The notes beneath the pieces were generated by a model. It was not told the origin of the DNA and ran no database searches. It saw nothing but the letters and a program-made list of their open reading frames with translations. Below are positions 27,761-36,355 of a DNA stretch of 53,071 bases, in pieces. A program made the position numbers and the translations under genes. Position 1 is the stretch's first letter; each line of letters begins with the position of its first letter. This DNA comes from an uncultured bacterium (GTDB lineage Bacteria; Hydrogenedentota; Hydrogenedentia; Hydrogenedentales; Hydrogenedentaceae). The stretch lies in assembly GCA_938014335.1 (NCBI GenBank), contig CALLRP010000054.1, positions 1-53,071 of the forward strand. Reading direction: 5' to 3'.

Positions 27761-28579
27761 TCACCACCATTTTTCAGGTAACATGATTCGTTCACGCTCA
27801 TTCAACATTTCTTTTTGTTCCTTCTGGTCCATATCATCTAACGACTCCAACAATAATTGGAGTTGGCGATTTTCTTTTTTGTTTTCTTCACTACCTTTTT
27901 GTTCTTTCTGATTGTTTTGTTCTTCTATATTTTGTTCATTTTCTTTCTGTTGTTGTTCCTGTTCTGGTTTTTGCTGGTCCTGGTCTCCACCTTTAGACTG
28001 ATTTTCATCCTCACTTTTCAGGGTAAGTACTATTATAAGGTTGTCATTCTCTAATTTTATACCTTTATATACCAGGGGTTCTCCTATCTTGGCTTTTGCC
28101 ACCGCTTGGATGGCATTTATTCTCTTTTCTCCTTCCTCTATCTGGACGCGGGTATCTAATGTAAATATTCCTGGAGGCATTACCTCCTTCGGAACTACAC
28201 AATAATTTATTTTCTCATTAACTTTGTAATTTAACTCTTTTTTTTCATCCATTGACAATGTTTGTTTATTTTTATATACTACCTCATAATTGTTTATTCC
28301 TAATTTTTGGATAATGAATGACACTGCTTCATCGCCTTTTAATACAGCATTATTATCTTCCACAATTCCATTGTCCACTGCATTATTTTCTTTTGTTTTA
28401 ACTGCTACAACTTCTGCAATTACTGTTTTTTGTTGTGTATCATTTTCATCAGGTCTCTTAATCAATGGTGGGATATTATTCTCTGCAACAATAAAATGAC
28501 TGGTAATGTAAATTAGAAATGTTATTAAACCTACTTTATGCCATATCCAATTATGGTATTTATTCTGCTTTACAGCCAT
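27761..28579 (-). CDS. BatC-like membrane protein with Gln/Glu/Lys-rich tail
   Basis: 272 residues: a membrane helix near the N-terminus (about 16-32), a small beta-rich middle (about 85-190), then a long low-complexity stretch rich in Q, E, K and N (about 195-245). It ends with LLESLDDMDQKEQKEM and PEKWW, which closely resembles the C-terminal ending of BatC proteins (a helix then P-x-K-x-W). The TPR part usually found in BatC is here in a separate upstream gene. The charged tail may mediate contacts within a Bat complex, by inference. The stop TGA is one base before the batD ATG. Confidence 0.65.
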   Translation of the reverse strand: MAVKQNKYHNWIWHKVGLITFLIYITSHFIVAENNIPPLIKRPDENDTQQKTVIAEVVAVKTKENNAVDNGIVEDNNAVLKGDEAVSFIIQKLGINNYEVVYKNKQTLSMDEKKELNYKVNEKINYCVVPKEVMPPGIFTLDTRVQIEEGEKRINAIQAVAKAKIGEPLVYKGIKLENDNLIIVLTLKSEDENQSKGGDQDQQKPEQEQQQKENEQNIEEQNNQKEQKGSEENKKENRQLQLLLESLDDMDQKEQKEMLNERERIMLPEKWW

Positions 28580-28582
28580 AAT

Positions 28583-29293
28583 TTAATTACTCTTCTTTTT
28601 TAACTCTACAATATTAGGTTGCTCTTCTAAGACACGAATATCCGCATCGGGAATATCTGTTTTCGTTTCTAAAAACATAGTTGAAAACTTTTGGTCTTTA
28701 TTAGATTGTGAATCTTGTTCATTTTGATTCTCATTTTTTTCTTTTCTCTGTAACAATTGTTTTAACTGATATAAAGCATGGTCTAAATTTTTCTTTGCTT
28801 CTGGAAAATCCGATTTATTTTCTATTGCTTCTCGATAAAAACGGATGGCATTTCTATATTGGTTGATAGAATCTTGTATCATTTGAGAATTCTCTTTTTG
28901 TGCATTTGCCAAAAGTAAGCTACAATTACCTTTATTATATAAACTGTTCGCCTTTTTCTCAGGTGTTTCGGCTAATTGCATGGCCGAATCAAAATAATGT
29001 TCTGCTTCTTGAATCAAACTTTTTGTGTTATCCAATTGTTGAGCATCTATACTTTTCTCTGCTTGATAATATTTTATACATCCTGCACCAAGAACTACAT
29101 CATAACTTTTTGGATTTTTTATTAACAATTCTTCGTATTCTTTCCATGATTCTTCATATTCACCTTTTTTGACCTTCTCATATGCTTTTTTCCAAATATT
29201 TTGCATATCATCGGGATAACTAAAAGAATTAACGAGAAGACATAAAAGGAGAATTGCAAAAAATTCTTTCTTATTTAAAAAGTCCCTTATCAT
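28583..29293 (-). CDS. BatC-type TPR lipoprotein/anchored protein
   Basis: 236 residues from ATG 29293. I prefer this start to the earlier in-frame one at 29344 because ATGA overlaps the stop of the upstream VWA gene (29290-29292) and the product then begins directly with a signal sequence (NKKEFFAILLLCLLVNSFS). The mature part has four or more TPR units (about 30-180, for instance AEHYFDSAMQLAETPEKKAN, then YRNAIRFYREAIENKS). The tail is rich in charged residues. This corresponds to the TPR half of BatC, the second half apparently being the next gene. It is probably periplasmic. Confidence 0.75.
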   Translation of the reverse strand: MIRDFLNKKEFFAILLLCLLVNSFSYPDDMQNIWKKAYEKVKKGEYEESWKEYEELLIKNPKSYDVVLGAGCIKYYQAEKSIDAQQLDNTKSLIQEAEHYFDSAMQLAETPEKKANSLYNKGNCSLLLANAQKENSQMIQDSINQYRNAIRFYREAIENKSDFPEAKKNLDHALYQLKQLLQRKEKNENQNEQDSQSNKDQKFSTMFLETKTDIPDADIRVLEEQPNIVELKKKSN

Positions 29294-30354
29294 ATTTTTA
29301 TTTTCTCTAAATTCATTTCTTTTCGATAAGATAAAATTATCCATATAATAGTTTCACAGATAAATAGGATATAAGCTATCATAAGAGGCCAGCGATAGCG
29401 ATTTACTTTTTGATACCTTAAGGTATCTGATTGTGAAAACATCCGTATTTTTTCCAATTCGCCTAAAATCATATTCACATCTGTATCGTCCATTGTTGTC
29501 CGAATATAAAAACCTTTTCCTTTCACTGCTATATTCTGTAATTTTTTTTCATCCAACACAGATTTGTGCGTAAGGTCAATATTAGAAGTTTTTACATATC
29601 TTTTCATCCATTCGGGAAATTTTATTTCTGCTCCTTGAGGTGTAGCCATCCCTACTGCAATTAAAAAGACATACTCGCCAAGGGCTTCTGCTTTCTTTTC
29701 TGCATTTTCAGAAAGGTCTTCTCCATCACTAATAATTATAACGGCACGAGCATATTTATCTTCTTTCCCTGATTTTGCTATATCCTCTTTTAATACCTGT
29801 TCAACCTCGGAAAAGGCACCCGAAATATCCGTTCCTTCTTTACTCAACATGTCTGTGTTTAATGAACGAAGGATTGTCTTTACATACGCATGGTCTAACG
29901 TCAGTGGACATACCAAAGCGGATTCACCTGCAAAGGCAATAATTCCAAACCGGTCCCCCGGACAGCGGTCCATTAAAAGGAACGCCTTTTGACGGGCTCT
30001 TTCTAAACGATTCGGGGGTAAATCATCTGCTAACATACTTTCGGATGTGTCAATTACTAACAAAATGTCTCTGCTCAATTTTTGTGTTTTTTCCCAGGAA
30101 GCCCCCCAATGGGGTTGGGCTAAAGTTAAAATAATAAAGAAGATACTAATTACCACAGTTAAGATGCTCACTTTACGAAGCCAAGGTCTGAATCCTTGTA
30201 TTAAACGCTCTGTAAGAGAAATTTCGGCAAATTTTTGGACTTTTATATTGCGTCTCTTTTCTAACCATAATAAGGATATTAACATTATTCCCATTAGAAT
30301 TATCGTAGCCAATATCCAGATGGGTAAGTATTTCCAAGGAAACGCAAAGTACAT
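29290..30354 (-). CDS. BatB-like von Willebrand factor A domain protein
   Basis: 354 residues with two N-terminal membrane helices (about 10-30 and 60-80), a VWA domain (about 95-290) and a C-terminal membrane helix (about 325-345). The metal-ion adhesion site is present as DTSES (DxSxS) in LVIDTSESMLADDLPP, with downstream CPLTLD and IIISDGEDL. VWA proteins of the Bat type are membrane anchored and pair with the MoxR ATPase. A further VWA gene (BatA) lies 18 bp upstream. The ribosome binding site GGAG lies 10 bases before the ATG. Confidence 0.9.
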   Translation of the reverse strand: MYFAFPWKYLPIWILATIILMGIMLISLLWLEKRRNIKVQKFAEISLTERLIQGFRPWLRKVSILTVVISIFFIILTLAQPHWGASWEKTQKLSRDILLVIDTSESMLADDLPPNRLERARQKAFLLMDRCPGDRFGIIAFAGESALVCPLTLDHAYVKTILRSLNTDMLSKEGTDISGAFSEVEQVLKEDIAKSGKEDKYARAVIIISDGEDLSENAEKKAEALGEYVFLIAVGMATPQGAEIKFPEWMKRYVKTSNIDLTHKSVLDEKKLQNIAVKGKGFYIRTTMDDTDVNMILGELEKIRMFSQSDTLRYQKVNRYRWPLMIAYILFICETIIWIILSYRKEMNLEKIKI

Positions 30355-30372
30355 TTATTTATAAACTCCTTA

Positions 30373-31407
30373 TTACGGTAAGGGATCCCAGAGAATTCTC
30401 CGTGAATAGGTAGATGCTATCATCAATAAAGCACCAATAATAACAAAAGGTAAAAAATTCTCTTTGTATTCATAAAAGTCGTTCACATTCACTTCTGTGG
30501 CTTCCATTTGGCTTATTTCATCATATGCTTTCATAAGTCCTTCTGTATCTGTCGCACGAAAATATTTTCCTCCTGTTTCCTCTGCAATCTCTCGTAATAA
30601 ATCTTCATCTATAGGTTGGTTTCGAATCATTTGTCCGGTTGTAGTTATTGAATATCCTGTTTCTGCGGTCCCGGCACCAATCGTATAAACTTTTATCCCC
30701 ATTTCCTTTGCCAGTTCTTTAGCTTCTTTAGGGGTTATCTCTCCACGATTATTGATACCATCCGTTAATAAAATGATTACTTTGCTTTTTGCCTCACTTT
30801 GAGATAATCTTCGAATTGCAAGTCCTAATGCAGACCCTATAGCAGTCCCATCCTTTTCCTGTGGGGCAAATTCTACCTTATTTAATGCTTGTAATAAGAC
30901 TTCATAGTCCAATGTTAGTGGACAGCGTGTCCATGCAACACCAGCATAAAGAATTAAACCGATACGGTCCAACCCAAAACGGTCTGTTTTATTTTCTTTT
31001 CTATGTTCTACAAAGTGAATAGCTGATTTTTTTGCAACATATAAACGATCTCTCGGAATTCCTCCCAACATATAGTCCTGCTGGCTCATACTACCGGAAA
31101 TATCTAAACATAACATAATGTCTATTACATTAGCTCTGTTTTTATTGAGTTTTACTCCGTAAGTTGGCCCTGCTAATGCTATAACAAAACAAATAGAAGC
31201 CAGTAAAAATAATAAAGGCCCTATCAATCTTCTCCAGTGCGTTGTATCCATCCCCCATTTCGATAACAAAGAATTAGAAGAAAACAGGATTGAAGCAGTA
31301 CTTTTTCTTTTTATCTCGAGTGCAAAGAGAATAAAAACAGGAATAAGGAGCAAGAAAAAGTATGGATATGTAAAAAAAATACCTTTATTTTGGAAATAGC
31401 TATACAT
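30373..31407 (-). CDS. BatA-like von Willebrand factor A domain protein
   Basis: 344 residues from ATG 31407, where TGATG couples it to the upstream gene's stop; the in-frame ATG at 31494 would add a lysine/serine-rich stretch unlike the family. Two N-terminal membrane helices (about 15-75) are followed by a VWA domain with MIDAS motif DISGS in MLCLDISGSMSQQDY, CPLTLD and LLTDGINNRGEI, and a final membrane helix (about 315-335). This is the standard BatA layout. It works with the MoxR ATPase and the DUF58 protein encoded just upstream. Confidence 0.92.
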   Translation of the reverse strand: MYSYFQNKGIFFTYPYFFLLLIPVFILFALEIKRKSTASILFSSNSLLSKWGMDTTHWRRLIGPLLFLLASICFVIALAGPTYGVKLNKNRANVIDIMLCLDISGSMSQQDYMLGGIPRDRLYVAKKSAIHFVEHRKENKTDRFGLDRIGLILYAGVAWTRCPLTLDYEVLLQALNKVEFAPQEKDGTAIGSALGLAIRRLSQSEAKSKVIILLTDGINNRGEITPKEAKELAKEMGIKVYTIGAGTAETGYSITTTGQMIRNQPIDEDLLREIAEETGGKYFRATDTEGLMKAYDEISQMEATEVNVNDFYEYKENFLPFVIIGALLMIASTYSRRILWDPLP

Positions 31408-32330
31408 CACCAGGACAACCCACTCTGTTGAACTACTTCTTTTTGATTTTCTTGTGGACTTTCTTTTATCTGCGTTTCCTGAACAAAATTCCAAACCAGA
31501 TTGTAACTGGCTTCCATTTGTTCATTAGTAGGAATAAATTGTGCAAATTTAACCTTATCGCAATGATTTAAAAACGAATATAGCAATTTTTGTTGTTCTG
31601 TGGTAAGTACTTTTTCTTTCATGGTTGTTTCTATAAATTCTTGAGTGGTTTGTTCGGGAGCATGGATATTAAAACGGTCTTCAATATAATAACGAAGTAT
31701 CCATGTTAACTGAACATAATAAGGCTCATACAACCCCTGTGAAGGTAAATCTTTCGTTTTCAGTTCCTTTAATCTTCGAAATGCTCTTTCCCATGGTAAT
31801 TCTACTTTTTCTATAACTGTTTTTTCTTTTCTTAAATATTTCTTATAAAGGTATGCTAAACCCGTTATAATAACAAGAACGAGTATGGAAATAACTCCAC
31901 CTAAGAGCAACCTTTTATATGAGGGCCCTATTTTAGGCTCAATTATTCCTGCAATATTTTGTATCTCTTTCTTTTCTTCATCTGTGGGCTCCCTCACTTC
32001 TAAAATAAAGGCTGATGTTTTCCATTCTTTACCTTCTTTTTCTTTTATAACAGCAGGGGAGATTAGATATTTTCCGGATTTAAGAGGGTCAAGAATAATT
32101 TTTTTAGTACATCCTTCTTCTCTCTCACTCATAATAGGTTTTTCAGTAGTTTCTATATCTTCATGCAAATTCTTCCATTCAGGGCAATTTTTATTTTCAG
32201 GGGTATGATTTTGGATTATATATTCAGAAGACCGAAACCAAGGAATCTGTGGATTGTATAATTCCACACTTATATTACCTACGGAAATTACAAAAGCATA
32301 TATATTTATAAAAATATTTAATAACATCAT
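31407..32330 (-). CDS. DUF4381-like Bat operon membrane protein
   Basis: 307 residues: a signal-like N-terminus, a beta-rich domain (about 30-130, ending SGKYLISPAVIKEK ... AFILEVRE), a membrane helix at about 145-165 and a cytoplasmic helical domain (about 180-300, with LTWILRYYIEDRFNIHAPEQTT). The layout and the RYYIE-type helix match the DUF4381 family found in MoxR/Bat operons. Its last codon overlaps the BatA start by one base. A shorter paralogue heads the same operon at 34283-35119; both share the beta domain ending plus one helix and a tail. Confidence 0.8.
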   Translation of the reverse strand: MMLLNIFINIYAFVISVGNISVELYNPQIPWFRSSEYIIQNHTPENKNCPEWKNLHEDIETTEKPIMSEREEGCTKKIILDPLKSGKYLISPAVIKEKEGKEWKTSAFILEVREPTDEEKKEIQNIAGIIEPKIGPSYKRLLLGGVISILVLVIITGLAYLYKKYLRKEKTVIEKVELPWERAFRRLKELKTKDLPSQGLYEPYYVQLTWILRYYIEDRFNIHAPEQTTQEFIETTMKEKVLTTEQQKLLYSFLNHCDKVKFAQFIPTNEQMEASYNLVWNFVQETQIKESPQENQKEVVQQSGLSW

Positions 32331-32359
32331 AGTTAGAATGATTTCTTTTTAATTCTCCT

Positions 32360-33241
32360 TCAGCGATTTGTTTTCCGTTCCCGTGCACGGAAAAAACGAT
32401 AAAGTTCGTCAATATATGGTTTATCTGTCCTAATATCTAAAAATTCTGCTCCACATTGGAGAAGAAGCTTTTTCTTCCGTTCAAACTCTTCTTTTGCTTG
32501 CAATTCATATTCTTTCCGTAATTGGTTATTCCCTGTATCAATAATGACTTCCTCACCTGTTTCCGCATCTGCGATTGTAATTAAACCTATATCTGGCAAA
32601 GATAATTCTCGTGGGTCAGAAATCATACAGGCGATTACATCATGTCTTCGAGTAAGAACTTTCAGAGTTTTTTCATACTGTTTATCATTAAAATCGGACA
32701 AAATGAATATCACAGACCTTCTTTTCAGAATTTGGGATAAAAATCCTAAAGACTTTGAAATATTTGTTCGTTTACTTTTCGGTTCATGATACAAAACTTC
32801 CCGAATAACTCTTAATCCATGTTTCCTTCCTTTTCGGGGTGGGAGAAATAGTTCAACTTCATCCGTAAAAACAATAAGACCGACTCTATCATTGTTCTGA
32901 ATCGCAGAAAAAGCCAGGACAGCACAGACTTCTGCGGATAATTCCAATTTAAATTGAGATATAGAACCAAATCGCTGGGAACCACTTGCATCTACGACAA
33001 GCATAATCGTTAATTCACGCTCTTCTGTCAATACCTTTACATGAGGACTCCCTGTTCTTGCTGTGACATTCCAATCAATATTACGGACATCATCTCCAGG
33101 AACATATTCACGCACTTCTTTAAATTCTACTCCCTGTCCACGGAAAACACTTTCATATCTTCCTGCGAGAATATCATTTACCAATTTTGTTGTCCGGATT
33201 TGAATTCTTCGGACTTTGGCTAACATTTCTGCTGTTAACAT
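32360..33241 (-). CDS. DUF58 protein of the Bat operon
   Basis: 293 residues, cytoplasmic, no membrane helix. The signature is complete: GRYESVFRGQGVEFKEVREY then PGDDVRNIDWNVTARTG at about 40-65, followed by the VWA-like strand MLVVDASGSQRFG and IFILSDFND. It follows moxR by 20 bp, the standard moxR-DUF58 pairing. MoxR ATPases are thought to act as chaperones that fit metal or ligand to VWA-domain partners, so this protein probably relays MoxR action to BatA and BatB. Confidence 0.93.
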   Translation of the reverse strand: MLTAEMLAKVRRIQIRTTKLVNDILAGRYESVFRGQGVEFKEVREYVPGDDVRNIDWNVTARTGSPHVKVLTEERELTIMLVVDASGSQRFGSISQFKLELSAEVCAVLAFSAIQNNDRVGLIVFTDEVELFLPPRKGRKHGLRVIREVLYHEPKSKRTNISKSLGFLSQILKRRSVIFILSDFNDKQYEKTLKVLTRRHDVIACMISDPRELSLPDIGLITIADAETGEEVIIDTGNNQLRKEYELQAKEEFERKKKLLLQCGAEFLDIRTDKPYIDELYRFFRARERKTNR

Positions 33242-33261
33242 ACTGCTAAATTACCTCTATA

Positions 33262-34248
33262 TTACGGCACAGGGACATGGTCAAGAATCTTCTGGATTAT
33301 ATCTTCACTTGAAATATTCTCTGCTTCTGCCTCGTAAGAAACTTTAATTCGATGTCTTAATACATCGGGAGCCATTGTCTTTATATCGTGAGGGAACACA
33401 TTTCCTTCGCCTTGCAAAAATGCCCATGCTCTTGCTGTCTGTTGTAAATATAAGGAAGCACGGGGAGAAGCACCGTATTCGATTAGATGATTTATTTTCA
33501 ATCCGAACAAATCTGGATTTCGGGTTGTCTGGACAATATCAACAATATAGTTCTTAATTTTTTCATCTACATAGATTTGATTCACTATCTCCCTCATTTC
33601 CATAACTTGCTGTTTGGATAGGACCGTTGCTACATTGGGCTGATGAAGTAAATCCACTCGTTCAAGAATTGCTTTTTCCTCATTCCGATTGGGATATGTA
33701 ACCTTTAATTTGAGCATAAAACGGTCCACTTGTGCCTCAGGCAAGGGGTAAGTTCCTTCTTGCTCTATGGGATTTTGAGTGGCAAGGACCATAAACGGTT
33801 CTTCTAATTTATATGTATTATCGCCGATAGTAACCTGCCGTTCTTGCATGGCTTCTAATAAAGCACTTTGTACCTTTGCCGGGGCACGATTTATTTCATC
33901 AGCTAAAATGATATTGCCAAACACAGGTCCTTTCTTGGTTGTAAACTCCCCTGACTTTGGATTATATACTAATGTTCCAATTAAATCAGCCGGCAATAAA
34001 TCCGGTGTAAATTGAATTCGTCGAAAAGAACAATCCAAAGTTTTAGCAAGTGTATTCACTGCGGTGGTTTTTGCAAGCCCTGGGACACCTTCTAAAAGGA
34101 CATGTCCGTTGGCTAACAAACCAACCAGCATTCGACTTATCATATATTCCTGGCCTATTATCACTTTACCCATCTCACTCTGCACACGCAATAATGTATC
34201 CGCATACCGTTCTACTTTGGCTCGAATCGTCTGAACACTCATAGACAT
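33262..34248 (-). CDS. MoxR-family AAA+ ATPase
   Basis: 328 residues, the normal size of MoxR. Walker A is GVPGLAKTT (GHVLLEGVPGLAKTTAVNT, about 50-68), Walker B is IILADEINRAPAKVQ, sensor 1 is MVLATQNPIEQEGTYPLPEAQ, and the lid domain contains GASPRASLYLQQTARAWA. It is the chaperone-like ATPase of the Bat operon. The start at 34248 is supported by AGGAGA 7 bases upstream; a second ATG two codons later is less well spaced. It follows the first gene of the operon by 34 bp. Confidence 0.96.
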   Translation of the reverse strand: MSMSVQTIRAKVERYADTLLRVQSEMGKVIIGQEYMISRMLVGLLANGHVLLEGVPGLAKTTAVNTLAKTLDCSFRRIQFTPDLLPADLIGTLVYNPKSGEFTTKKGPVFGNIILADEINRAPAKVQSALLEAMQERQVTIGDNTYKLEEPFMVLATQNPIEQEGTYPLPEAQVDRFMLKLKVTYPNRNEEKAILERVDLLHQPNVATVLSKQQVMEMREIVNQIYVDEKIKNYIVDIVQTTRNPDLFGLKINHLIEYGASPRASLYLQQTARAWAFLQGEGNVFPHDIKTMAPDVLRHRIKVSYEAEAENISSEDIIQKILDHVPVP

Positions 34249-34282
34249 AACTTATCTCCTTTCTTCTTCTTAACGAGAATGA

Positions 34283-35119
34283 TTATTTCACCTTATTTTC
34301 ATATTCAGAAACATAATGGGTTACTTCTCTCCAGAACAAATCCATTTCCGGTTCCGTAGGATTTATTCCTTTATAGCCTACTTCATTCATCTTTTCTTTT
34401 AACTTTTGTTCTAAACTTAATAACTCATTTATTTTTTCTTTTCCCTGTAATTTTTGAATGATTTCAAGCAATGTTTTCAGATATTCATAATAATTTCCAT
34501 CTAATCTATACTTCCTCGCCTTATGAATATATTCGTCAAATGTCATCACTACATTGGTCGTTTGTTTTTTGTTTGTATTCCCGAAGAAGAAATAAGAAAA
34601 GACAGATGCTAAAATAATCAGGAAAATCCCTGCCCCAATAAATATATATTTTCTTAACTTAATAATTTTTTTGTCTTTTACCTCTATTTGTAAAGATGGG
34701 ATATCCCAATAGGATGCAGGGATTACTCTTGTGTTATCTTTCATAAACTCGGATTGTACATCCTCGGAAAGTAAAATATATGGGACTCTCATAGGACCTA
34801 TTGTATATTCTCCCGATTCCTGTGCCAGTCCTACAATTATAACTTCCAGATTCACTTCGTTTTCAGATTCATGAGTAGCAAGTTTACTCACTTCAAGAGA
34901 TAGTTTTTCATTCCGACTTTCAAATTCAGGAGGGAAAAAACAGTAGGGGTTCTCCTGTTTTTTTACTTTTATAGAAACTAAAATTTCAAACTTTTGCTTT
35001 GCTAAAATATCCTTATCTTTTTTTTGAATATCAATTAGAGGTTTCGTATCTGCAAATGATACAAATCCTAAAAATATAAAACATAAAAGGAATGTATTAT
35101 TTACATTTTTCTTTGACAT
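34283..35119 (-). CDS. Exported/membrane protein heading the Bat operon, DUF4381-like
   Basis: 278 residues from ATG 35119; the frame is open from a TTG at 35131 but the ATG leaves the signal peptide at the very N-terminus. The signal peptide ends near residue 22. A beta-rich domain (about 25-160, with SGEYTIGPMRVPYI) is followed by one membrane helix (about 175-198, FIGAGIFLIILASVFSYFFF) and a helical cytoplasmic tail. The same plan appears in the gene at 31407-32330 of this operon, and the segment SGEYTIGP parallels SGKYLISP there, so they look like paralogues. It is probably the first gene of the operon. Confidence 0.72.
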   Translation of the reverse strand: MSKKNVNNTFLLCFIFLGFVSFADTKPLIDIQKKDKDILAKQKFEILVSIKVKKQENPYCFFPPEFESRNEKLSLEVSKLATHESENEVNLEVIIVGLAQESGEYTIGPMRVPYILLSEDVQSEFMKDNTRVIPASYWDIPSLQIEVKDKKIIKLRKYIFIGAGIFLIILASVFSYFFFGNTNKKQTTNVVMTFDEYIHKARKYRLDGNYYEYLKTLLEIIQKLQGKEKINELLSLEQKLKEKMNEVGYKGINPTEPEMDLFWREVTHYVSEYENKVK

Positions 35120-35332
35120 AATTTCGTTCAAAGGGGAGTTTTTACCTTAAATAGAATGATTTTATTATAAAAACGGAAATGTATTTATTATGGATACAAA
35201 GAATTAAGCAATTTCACTACAGATTTGGGAATGAGAAAGAATACCACATAAAATAATATAATTTCATTATTAGAAAAATAAAAATTTATTTTCCTTCTGA
35301 GGGAAAGCAAGAAAGATTAGGTTTACGATTTC

Positions 35333-36355
35333 ATGAAAAAATTAGTACAATCAAAATTTAACAAAAATTCGATTAAAGTTTTATGGTCAGGTTTTAGGCC
35401 ATTTTTTGATTACTGGGGCAATGAACTTAAGCGGTTCTACCAGTTTGATACATTGGTTAACTCATTCAATAATTACCTTTGTGGTAGAGATAAATTTGTT
35501 ATTCCAACAATTCAAAAAGTTCTCGGCAATGCACCCATTACCAGTTTAAAGATTCATTTATTCCAGGAAGGGAAATATCAATTCATATTTCACTTAAAGG
35601 CGGAAAATCAGAAGTTAAAAAATACCCATTTTGCTTTTGTTGTAGCAAAAGATGGTGATGAATTTTCAAAAGTAGCTAAATCAGAACATCAGTATTTAAC
35701 GATTCTCCATAAAAAGTGTCCAGAACTTGTAGTAAAGCCTTTTTCCGGAGATTATTTATTCTTCCCGGACAGACATAACCGCAAAGAGTTTCATCGAAAG
35801 ATATATGCTTATTTAACACAATGGCTCAATGGTTTTGACGAATTGGGTGTAAACAAAAACTTGCAATTTTTCACTAATGTTCCCAAACCTCATACCTTTT
35901 CGGTGGATGAAACAAATTTTATAAAGAAAAAAATTATTGAAACTATATTCCGTCTTTATGATGAAAAGAAAAAAGCCAGTATTGCACTCCCTGAAATTGC
36001 ATCCGGGGATTTTGTGATTAAAAGGAGTTCATCTGGACAGCATCGGATTAAACTTATTGCTTGTAGGAAAATAATAAGACCGATTTCTCCTCCCGAACTC
36101 ATAGCCAAAATCATAATAACATCATGGCGTTGGGGAAATAGCCGATTTCATTTACTTCCTGATGAACCAACTGATTTTTTGAACGCGATTATTCCTATTT
36201 GGGGAGAAGAGAAATCTTTATTGTGGTTTAAAAATCTATGGGAACAGGAAGAAAAATTGCTACAACATCCTGTCATCCCACAAGAATATATTAACTCGTT
36301 AAAGAAAACATCTTTATTAAAAATGAAAGACTTCCAAAGTAAAAGGGTAAAATGA
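35333..36355 (+). CDS. Unknown protein, possible phosphotransferase (APH-like) fold
   Basis: 340 residues, no signal or membrane segment. I do not recognise a family with confidence. The middle contains FAFVVAKDG (a possible ATP-lysine strand), then EHQYLTILHKKCPELVVKP, and a later IYAYLTQWLNGFDELG. PEIASGDFVIKRSSSGQHRIKLIA at about 220-243 is shaped like the catalytic loop and metal site of aminoglycoside-phosphotransferase-like kinases, but the H-x-D histidine is absent. Such fold members often phosphorylate sugars or lipids. It is the first gene of the glycan locus, and its stop overlaps the next start (ATGA). A weak AGG lies 11 bases before the ATG. Confidence 0.5.
   Translation: MKKLVQSKFNKNSIKVLWSGFRPFFDYWGNELKRFYQFDTLVNSFNNYLCGRDKFVIPTIQKVLGNAPITSLKIHLFQEGKYQFIFHLKAENQKLKNTHFAFVVAKDGDEFSKVAKSEHQYLTILHKKCPELVVKPFSGDYLFFPDRHNRKEFHRKIYAYLTQWLNGFDELGVNKNLQFFTNVPKPHTFSVDETNFIKKKIIETIFRLYDEKKKASIALPEIASGDFVIKRSSSGQHRIKLIACRKIIRPISPPELIAKIIITSWRWGNSRFHLLPDEPTDFLNAIIPIWGEEKSLLWFKNLWEQEEKLLQHPVIPQEYINSLKKTSLLKMKDFQSKRVK

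Noticed and set aside
27861..28010. Low-complexity sequence as a tandem repeat
   Set aside because: It is explained by the Gln/Glu/Lys-rich tail of the BatC-like protein; codons vary and there is no regular repeat unit.
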